64,000 nt of DNA from JBAVVD01 sp049697115. GTDB taxonomy: Bacteria > Acidobacteriota > Aminicenantia > Aminicenantales > UBA4085. Numbering within the stretch: the first letter of the stretch is position 1; each line of letters opens with the position of its first letter. The translations under genes were made by a program, and so were the position numbers. The stretch is from positions 66,888 through 130,887 of the forward strand of contig JBAVVD010000040.1 in NCBI GenBank assembly GCA_049697115.1, read 5' to 3'. The notes beneath the pieces were generated by a model. The model had not been told where the DNA came from, searched no databases, and saw only the letters and a program-made list of their open reading frames with translations. Below, piece by piece: positions 58,602-64,000 of this stretch.

Positions 58602-59330
58602 ATGAAAAGATCAATTTTCAAGATCGGAGCTATACTTATTTTAATGGCCGCGTTTTCAATAGTATCTTTGGCGGGTCAGACGGAAAAGCCGCGAATGGGA
58701 GTGTTGCGATTTACAAATCATACTCATGCCGGTTGGTGGAACTGGACGGTCAGTGATGAGCTTTCCGATCTGCTGGCGTCTGAATTGGTGAGCACAGGTG
58801 CCTTCCAGGTTCTGGAAAGAAAAGAGATTGAAGCGGTTCTGGGAGAGCAGGATTTGAGCGCATCCGGAAGAGTCAGCGAAGCAACAAAAGTCAAAATGAG
58901 AAAAATCAAAGGCGCTCAATTTTTAGTGGCCGGCACTGTTTCCGCTTATGAAGAACGCACAAAGGGTGTGGGCGGAGGCGTTCGCGTGGGCGGCATCAGC
59001 TTGGGTGGAAAACAGGAAAAAACCTATATCGCCGTGGATTTAAAGGTCATCGACACGGAAACAGGCGAGATCGTCGATGCGCGAACCATCGAAGCGGAGT
59101 CAAAGGGAGTGGGCCTGGGCGGAGGCATCAATCTCAAGGGGGTCTCCATTCATGGAGGCGGTTTTGAGAAAACACCGGCGGGAAAGGCCATCCGTGCCTG
59201 CATCATTTACAGTGCGGAATATCTGGAGTGCTCCATGATCAGAGGCCAGGACGATTCCTGCATGAAGAAATGGAATGAAATGGAGCGGAAGCGAAAAGAG
59301 AGAACCAAAGGAGTCATTGATATTAAATAG
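58602..59330 (+). CDS. CsgG/HfaB-family secreted protein
   Basis: 242 residues. Signal peptide (about 1-24, IGAILILMAAFSIVSLAG), then a CsgG-like fold: MGVLRFTNHT, LLASELVSTGAFQVLERKEIEAVLGEQ (key residues VLERKE) and FLVAGTVSAYEERTKG. Two glycine-rich stretches (GVGGGVRVGGISLGG and GVGLGGGINLKGVSIHGGG) correspond to the segment that becomes the transmembrane hairpin of CsgG. The lipobox Cys of true CsgG is absent, and no curli-like subunit gene is near. Three cysteines occur near the C-terminus. It may form or attach to an outer-membrane complex; function is open. Confidence 0.88.
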   Translation: MKRSIFKIGAILILMAAFSIVSLAGQTEKPRMGVLRFTNHTHAGWWNWTVSDELSDLLASELVSTGAFQVLERKEIEAVLGEQDLSASGRVSEATKVKMRKIKGAQFLVAGTVSAYEERTKGVGGGVRVGGISLGGKQEKTYIAVDLKVIDTETGEIVDARTIEAESKGVGLGGGINLKGVSIHGGGFEKTPAGKAIRACIIYSAEYLECSMIRGQDDSCMKKWNEMERKRKERTKGVIDIK

Positions 59331-59374
59331 AATTGAATGGACGGAGGTCGAAGGGACATCTCGGCGGCCCTGAA

Positions 59375-60808
59375 TCAGCCATCCAGAATGATTTCCTCTT
59401 TATAGTCGATAGAAATTTTGGCCCCCCGCATGGGCCGAAGAAGGCTGATCGCCTTGAGAAAAAGCCGGTTTCGCCTTTGCCACATTCGGTTTAAATTCCT
59501 GGCATAATGAGCGATGCCAAGGTCCAGCCATTTGCCTTTGATGAACTTTTTTGCCATTTCTTTAAGGGAATAAAACTTCTTGTGGCTGAAGATCTGGGCT
59601 TTCTGGAGATCGAAGAGAGAAAAGCGGGCCGGTTTGAAGACCACATGATGGGCGTCATACAGTGACCAGTCTCTGAATTGGATGCGGTTTTCCGAAACCA
59701 CCTTATGAAAAAATTCCGAACCGGGCAGGGGAGTCAGGATGAGAAACTGTGTGGAGTTCAATTTGGCTTTTTTGGCAAACCGAACGGTTTCTTTGACGGT
59801 CTTCCAGTCATCGTCGTCAAATCCATAGACAAACATTCCGTGAATATGAATCCGGTTTTTGTTGAGTACCCGGACGGCGTTCCGAATTTCATCCAGGGTT
59901 TGCTTTTTATTCATCATTTCCAGGCTGCGGGGATTGACGGATTCAAATCCGATGAAGAGCGTGTGGCAGCCTGCTTTTTTCATCAACCGAACAAGTTCCA
60001 AGTCCCTGGTGACATCGGCGCGGACCTGAGTGATCCATCTAAACTTGAATCTTTCTTTCACCATAGCTTCCAGAAGCGTTTTGGTGCGGAGGCGGTGCGC
60101 GGCAAAATTATCGTCGTAAAAGAAGATGATATTTCTCCGATGGTTGTAGCGCCTGAGCTCTTCGATGACATTTTCTGTGGAGCGAAAACGGTATCTCTTG
60201 CCGAACATGCCTGTGACGGAACAAAAAGTGCAGTCAAAAGGACAACCCCGTGAAGTGAGCACGGGAATCGTGTTTCGAGAGTGTCTGGATTGTTTCTCAG
60301 GCTTGAGCAAAGAAAAGTCAGGATAGGGAAGGGTGTCCAGGTCTATGGCCTGAGGCCGCGTGGGATTATGAATGATATTTTGGCCGTCCCTATAGGACAA
60401 ATTGGGAATTCCGGAAAAGTCTGAACCGGACTCCCAGGCATCGATAAAGGCCATGAGTGCAACTTCCCCTTCCCTGCGGATGACGAAGTCCGCATGCTCC
60501 AGGCCTTCGTCCGGCAGAAAGCTCACATGAGGACCGCCCATGATCACAGGGATTCCATACTCTTTGATTTTATCAGCCAGGGCGTAGGAACGTGGAGCGG
60601 TAGAGGTGATGGTTGAAATGCCAACAAAGTCTGCGGATTGAATTTCATGAAAATTGATTTTACGGAATTCTTCGATATAAACCTCGACTTCCCATCCCCG
60701 CTGCTTCATCATTGTTCCCAGGATAAGAGTGCCGAGCCTGGGCAGCAGATATTGGGAAAAAATGTGCAAATTCGGCGCTTCCGGTTCGATGAAGACAATT
60801 TTATGCAT
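59375..60808 (-). CDS. B12-binding-domain radical SAM protein
   Basis: About 477 residues. The N-terminal cobalamin-binding-like domain (about 10-140: GGPHVSFLPDEGLEHADFVIRREGE, key residues GGPHVS and RREGE) lacks an obvious DxHxxG. The radical SAM domain follows (about 180-400) with the cluster motif SRGCPFDCTFCSV (CxxxCxxC) and FYDDNF. Similar enzymes methylate, rearrange or cyclise unactivated carbons; the substrate is unknown. I choose the ATG at 60808, 7 nt after AAGGAG and 2 nt after the merR-like stop, so the two genes are coupled. The regulator probably controls it. Confidence 0.92.
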   Translation of the reverse strand: MHKIVFIEPEAPNLHIFSQYLLPRLGTLILGTMMKQRGWEVEVYIEEFRKINFHEIQSADFVGISTITSTAPRSYALADKIKEYGIPVIMGGPHVSFLPDEGLEHADFVIRREGEVALMAFIDAWESGSDFSGIPNLSYRDGQNIIHNPTRPQAIDLDTLPYPDFSLLKPEKQSRHSRNTIPVLTSRGCPFDCTFCSVTGMFGKRYRFRSTENVIEELRRYNHRRNIIFFYDDNFAAHRLRTKTLLEAMVKERFKFRWITQVRADVTRDLELVRLMKKAGCHTLFIGFESVNPRSLEMMNKKQTLDEIRNAVRVLNKNRIHIHGMFVYGFDDDDWKTVKETVRFAKKAKLNSTQFLILTPLPGSEFFHKVVSENRIQFRDWSLYDAHHVVFKPARFSLFDLQKAQIFSHKKFYSLKEMAKKFIKGKWLDLGIAHYARNLNRMWQRRNRLFLKAISLLRPMRGAKISIDYKEEIILDG

Positions 60809-60810
60809 TT

Positions 60811-61524
60811 TCAAGCTCCTTTAGGCGCTTCCTGTCTCTTCTGATTTCTATTCTTCAAGCTCAGAATCTCCTTTTTTTTCTTTTTCAGCAAGTCTTCCCA
60901 GCGGGCAATTCCTTCTTTCAGAAGGTCCATTTTCTCAAAGAGGGCTTGAATCTCGCTGAGCATCTTATCCAGTTTTTGCGAGACCTCAGCCCTGGAGAGG
61001 GAATCGCGATGATTCTTGATATTGAGGAAATCTCTGAAGTACTCGGAAATGACTTTAATTTCCTCTAAGGTGTATCCGAAGAGCTGCAAATCCTTGATGA
61101 GTTTGCATAAATAAACATAGACTCCGGAGTAAATCCTGAATCCGCCCTCACTGCGCATATCCGGCTCAATGATTCCCTTATCCTCCCAGTGTTTGATTGT
61201 TCTTGGGCTGAGACCGGTGCGTTCCGCCAAAGTCCCGATCGTCAGATATCTATCAGAGTCAGCCGGTTCCTTGAGGTTTCGTTTTCCTCTAGGTATGCCG
61301 ATTTTTCTTATGATTTTTTGGATCTCCTCGAGACTGTAGCCCAGCTCTATTAATTTTTGGATGTGCATGACTCTTTCCAGAAGGATGTCCGAATAGAGAG
61401 GAATTTGGCCATCTGTAAAACCGGTCGGCTTGATGAGCTTCAGCTTTATCCATTCCGACAGCGAAGGGGCAGAAATACCGGTCTTTGCAGCGAACTCTTC
61501 TTGGGTGTACACTTGATCATTCAT
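60811..61524 (-). CDS. MerR-family regulator with two helix-turn-helix domains
   Basis: 237 residues with two tandem MerR-type winged HTH domains. The first (about 5-75) starts VYTQEEFAAKTGISAPSLSEW and includes LGYSLEEIQKII; the second (about 92-160) starts LTIGTLAERTGLSPRTIKHW and includes GYTLEEIKVI. A coiled coil (about 175-215) and a basic tail follow. No effector domain (B12, metal or drug pocket) is present. The ATG at 61524 lies about 4 nt after a TATAAT box. It is followed by a B12-type radical SAM gene, suggesting control of that enzyme. Confidence 0.92.
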   Translation of the reverse strand: MNDQVYTQEEFAAKTGISAPSLSEWIKLKLIKPTGFTDGQIPLYSDILLERVMHIQKLIELGYSLEEIQKIIRKIGIPRGKRNLKEPADSDRYLTIGTLAERTGLSPRTIKHWEDKGIIEPDMRSEGGFRIYSGVYVYLCKLIKDLQLFGYTLEEIKVISEYFRDFLNIKNHRDSLSRAEVSQKLDKMLSEIQALFEKMDLLKEGIARWEDLLKKKKKEILSLKNRNQKRQEAPKGA

Positions 61525-61528
61525 GTAA

Positions 61529-61558
61529 ATTATACCTTTACGTTTAAAAATGAATCAA
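61529..61558 (-). promoter_or_regulatory. promoter of the tandem-MerR gene, probably leaderless and autoregulated
   Basis: Minus strand TTGATT (61558-61553), 18-nt spacer, TATAAT (61534-61529); the ATG at 61524 is only 4 nt further. A near-perfect inverted repeat CCTTTACGT (61535-61543) / ACGTATAGG (61570-61578) flanks the -35 and is a plausible operator. Confidence 0.45.
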
Positions 61559-61722
61559 TTCAAACATGTACGTATAGGAACATATATGCTTCGGAGCGCT
61601 TTTTGTCAAGTTTTTTTCGAAAGGAATGGACACGATCCCTTCAGAATTCGAAGAATTTCAAATCCTGGAGATGGGTGCGGCTTTTGTCGGGTCCAGAACA
61701 AGTCATTCCGAAGAACGGGAAT

Positions 61723-62193
61723 TCAAAAAAGGAGCGGTTCCGCCTCGGGCTCAATCTTGATGCTGCCCTTAAATTGCGCGCCATCCATGATGGAGATTTT
61801 CAAAGCCGTGATGTTTCCTGTGATGTGGGCTTCAGCGGCGACAAAGACTTTTCCTGAGGCGCAGATATTTCCGAGCACGCTTCCATAAATCGTGACATTT
61901 TTAGCGGAGATATCCGCTTCCACCTGCCCGCTGCTGTCGATGAAGAGGCTGTGATTCTTCAGGTTAATCTGACCCTTGAACTGGCCTCGGATGACGATAT
62001 CTTCCTGCCCGGCCAATTCTCCGTGAACAATGATTGATGATCCGATTAGGGAGGCTTTTTTCGGATCCGCCATTTCTGTATCTTGACCGTTGTCTGTGGA
62101 TTCGGATTTCTGCATTCTTCCTGCCGTTTCCTCAAGAGTTATTTTTCGATTATAGATAGCCGCCCGGAGGTTGTCAATTAGGTCTTCAAACAC
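61723..62193 (-). CDS. bactofilin (polymer-forming cytoskeletal protein)
   Basis: 156 residues. A short disordered N-terminus (about 1-45) precedes a bactofilin beta-helix: SSIIVHGELAGQEDIVIRGQFKGQIN (key residues GELAGQEDIVIRG), then repeated beta-helix turns to GAQFKGSIKIE. It forms filaments that scaffold envelope proteins. GTG start with AGGAGGG. The usual partner, an M23 peptidase, is not adjacent. It lies 64 nt downstream of the HisKA_2 kinase gene and may be co-transcribed. Confidence 0.94.
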   Translation of the reverse strand: MFEDLIDNLRAAIYNRKITLEETAGRMQKSESTDNGQDTEMADPKKASLIGSSIIVHGELAGQEDIVIRGQFKGQINLKNHSLFIDSSGQVEADISAKNVTIYGSVLGNICASGKVFVAAEAHITGNITALKISIMDGAQFKGSIKIEPEAEPLLF

Positions 62194-62257
62194 ACAGGGA
62201 CCCTCCTGTCCTAATCTTCTGAGAAAAAAAAGGGATTCTCTTTTCCGGCCGGGGGCC

Positions 62258-63685
62258 TTAACGCTTCCGGGCGGGTATTCTGAAAGAAATTCTGAATTCC
62301 GTCCCCCGGTCTCTATTCAAGTAAATGGTTCCATCCAGTTGACGGACCAGGTCGCAGACAATCTGCAGGCCCAGCGTCTCGGTCTTCCGGAAATTCAGTT
62401 TCCGAGGGAGTCCAATACCGTTATCCCCGATCACCAGTAAAATCTTCCCTTGATGATCGGCCTTCATCCGGATGAGAATTTCTCCGTTTCGTCCCTTTGG
62501 GAAAGCATGCTTCAGAGCATTCGTCACGAGCTCATTGATGATTTGCCCGCAGGGGACGGCACTGTTGATATCCAGATGGATTTCGCCGATGTCCAATTGG
62601 AGGCTGACCGGAGAGGCTTCCCTGCGGAACATGGAGAACAGATGTTCTGTCTGCATTCGGATATAATCAGAGAAGTCGATTCTCGCCAGATCCGTAGATT
62701 TGTAAAGGCTTTCGTGAATGAGAGCCATGGCTTTGATCCGGTTTTGGCTGGCCTGAAATTTCTCCAGAGCTTCTTTGTCTTTAATTGAATTGGATTGCAG
62801 CCTTAACAGGCTGGAGATAATCTGCAGGTTGTTCTTTACGCGGTGGTGAATTTCTCTCAGCATCACTTCTTTTTCCTGAAGAGAAGCATTGATTTTCTCT
62901 TCGGCCTTCTTGCGTTCGGAGATGTCTTCTCCGGAGCTCAGGGTCGCCGTAATTCCGCCTTTTTCGTCCCTGAGGATGGTATTGTGCCAGGCGATGATTT
63001 TCTCTTTCCCGCTCTTTGTCCGCACCGGATTTTCATAGTATTCCAAAGCGGCAATCTCTCCCGAGAGAATCTTCAAAAAAACACTTCTGACGCTCTCTTG
63101 CATTCTCTCGGAGAGGAAATTTTCAAACCAATTCTTATCGAGGATTTCGCTCTCTTCGTAATCCAGAATTTCACATCCTTTTTTGTTGATCAATTTGACC
63201 TTCTGGTCGGCGCCGATCACCACCAGCATGACTCCCGCCACATCGAGATATTTCTGAGCTCGGTCCCTCTCTTTTCGGAGATTTTCCTCTATGTGTTTGC
63301 GGTCCGTGATGTCTGTGACGATTCCGAGTATGGCCTTTTCTCCCTCATAATGGATCAATTTTGTGGTGATGATGGCTTGCAGTCTTTTTCCTTTTTTGGT
63401 GATGAGGGCGTACTCATACGGATGGACTTCCTCCCCGTTTATGTGCTTCCGGAATGAGGAATTCACCTTCTCCTGAAATTCCGGCGCAATCAAGTAGAGG
63501 AAATTGAAATCAGGCGCATAGAATTCTTTTCTGGAATAGCCCATGAATTTTTCGCATTCCTGATTGGCATAGACGATCCGGCCCTTCTGGATGATGAAGA
63601 TCATGTTGGGACAGTTTTCAGCAAGGCTTCGGAATATCTGTTCCCTTTCACGGAGGGCTTTTTTGGCTCTAAAGAGAATCTCCAT
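62258..63685 (-). CDS. cytosolic PAS-PAS HisKA_2 histidine kinase
   Basis: 475 residues. Two PAS domains (about 10-130, IFRSLAENCPNMIFI, and 140-260, VAGVMLVVIGADQKV) precede a HisKA_2 domain with the phospho-acceptor in REIHHRVKNNLQIISSLLRLQS shortened to EIHHRVKNNLQ (His about 278), and a HATPase (NELVTNALKHAF, GDNGIGLPRKLN). No transmembrane helix, so it should sense a cytosolic signal such as redox state or a small ligand. Its kinase module closely resembles the 5288-9607 kinase. No response regulator is adjacent. Confidence 0.94.
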   Translation of the reverse strand: MEILFRAKKALREREQIFRSLAENCPNMIFIIQKGRIVYANQECEKFMGYSRKEFYAPDFNFLYLIAPEFQEKVNSSFRKHINGEEVHPYEYALITKKGKRLQAIITTKLIHYEGEKAILGIVTDITDRKHIEENLRKERDRAQKYLDVAGVMLVVIGADQKVKLINKKGCEILDYEESEILDKNWFENFLSERMQESVRSVFLKILSGEIAALEYYENPVRTKSGKEKIIAWHNTILRDEKGGITATLSSGEDISERKKAEEKINASLQEKEVMLREIHHRVKNNLQIISSLLRLQSNSIKDKEALEKFQASQNRIKAMALIHESLYKSTDLARIDFSDYIRMQTEHLFSMFRREASPVSLQLDIGEIHLDINSAVPCGQIINELVTNALKHAFPKGRNGEILIRMKADHQGKILLVIGDNGIGLPRKLNFRKTETLGLQIVCDLVRQLDGTIYLNRDRGTEFRISFRIPARKR

Positions 63686-63799
63686 TTATCCCTGGCCTGT
63701 TCCGTTATTTCAAAAGGGAATCGCTGGTATTTAAAGAATGAATTTCCTCTCTGTTTTGCCTGAAATGTATCCCGTTTCTTAACTTTTACTCTTGTCCAT

Positions 63800-63828
63800 T
63801 TTATAGCACAACAGACTTTATCGGTCAA
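63800..63828 (-). promoter_or_regulatory. promoter of the PAS-PAS kinase gene
   Basis: Minus strand TTGACC (63828-63823), 17-nt spacer, TATAAA (63805-63800). Predicted start near 63793, leaving a leader of about 108 nt. Confidence 0.5.
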
Positions 63829-63895
63829 TTGATTTCCGTTCCAGGAACAATTGACGCTTTATTTCATTTATACTATAGGGCTTCACAAAAATAGC

Positions 63896-64000
63896 TTAAA
63901 GATACAGATTAGGCAAGAAAGTTTTTACGAAACGGATTTTTTCAGCAGCCCCCAGCCGATGAGCAGCTAAGGCAATAAGCAGCACGCTGATGTGCGCGAT
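63896..64000 (-). CDS. C-terminal end of an unidentified protein, partial
   Basis: 34 codons run in from the right edge and end at a TAA at 63896-63898. The end reads AHISVLLIALAAHRLG, then FVKTFLPNLYL, with a hydrophobic stretch. No family is recognisable from this fragment and the start is outside the window. Confidence 0.45.
   Translation of the reverse strand: MAHISVLLIALAAHRLGAAEKIRFVKTFLPNLYL

Noticed and set aside
63601..63828. 75-codon open frame overlapping the PAS-PAS kinase start
   Set aside because: Overlaps the kinase coding start and its promoter, with no family features.
63851..63879. TTGACG-N17-TATAGG on the plus strand
   Set aside because: Promoter-like, but it faces into the tail of a minus-strand gene and no plus-strand gene is seen after it.
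1..64000. CRISPR array, prophage or intact IS element
   Set aside because: No regularly spaced repeats, integrase, transposase or phage structural genes were found; the only mobile-type sequences are the MITE-like element and the short repeats.

Overview
The window looks like a chromosome segment of a free-living, Gram-negative, peptide-degrading bacterium. Evidence seen: a TonB-dependent receptor with an N-terminal carboxypeptidase-regulatory-like domain, LPS heptose genes, an AMIN/beta-barrel protein, a bactofilin, two S46 peptidases, a DPP-IV-like S9 peptidase, TldD/PmbA, two class-C serine hydrolases, frequent TTG/GTG starts and moderate GC. This repertoire resembles Candidatus Aminicenantes (Aminicenantota, OP8) or a close Acidobacteriota relative. 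That placement is an inference from gene content, not from a marker-gene tree.

Layout. 1-5.1 kb (minus strand): the 5' part of a secreted protein, an ECF sigma factor with a membrane partner, then an inner-core heptose operon rfaE1-rfaE2-GT9-methyltransferase. 5.3-10 kb (plus): a giant two-propeller sensor kinase and its receiver-only response regulator. 10-17.4 kb: two exported beta-lactamase-fold hydrolases flanking tRNA-Leu(CAA) and an Oar-like TonB receptor. 17.5-18.7 kb: an AMIN-domain/outer-membrane-barrel fusion. 18.9-23.5 kb: a tight operon for the acetyl branch of diaminopimelate/lysine synthesis (DapA-like, ThrB, DapH, M20 deacylase, aminotransferase). 23.5-26.1 kb: S9 peptidase (minus). 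26.6-34.4 kb (plus): ABC-2 exporter, NamZ-type muramidase, glutamine-synthetase-like enzyme, MFS transporter behind a structured leader, and a Tat-exported DUF362 protein. 34.5-38.4 kb (minus): flippase-like membrane protein-tldD-pmbA. 38.6-41 kb: nadC-nadB. 41.2-46.2 kb: ileS-lspA-lgt-rluD. 46.2-51.9 kb: a MITE-like element, two S46 peptidases in opposite orientation and a GT87 glycosyltransferase. 52-54.3 kb: feoAB under a likely Fur box. 54.3-58.4 kb (minus): uvrB-uvrC-acpS. 58.6-64 kb: a CsgG-like secreted protein, a tandem-MerR/B12-radical-SAM pair, a bactofilin, a second HisKA_2 kinase, and the tail of a further gene.

How it fits together. Exported hydrolases (S9, S46, class-C, NamZ) with a TonB receptor suggest scavenging of peptides and cell-wall fragments. 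The DapH operon, nad genes and Feo iron uptake supply biosynthesis. The two HisKA_2 kinases share a kinase module and may feed related response regulators.

Most notable: a 195-bp terminal-inverted-repeat element at 46162-46356; dispersed GC-rich repeats; near-consensus promoters placed 1-2 nt from start codons (leaderless mRNAs for nadC, the divergent membrane protein, and probably uvrB and the merR gene); a DapA homologue that keeps Lys161 but has lost Thr44, Tyr107 and Tyr133; a UvrC lacking its C-terminal helix-hairpin-helix domain; and a structured leader before the MFS gene. No CRISPR array, prophage, intact IS transposase or rRNA was seen.
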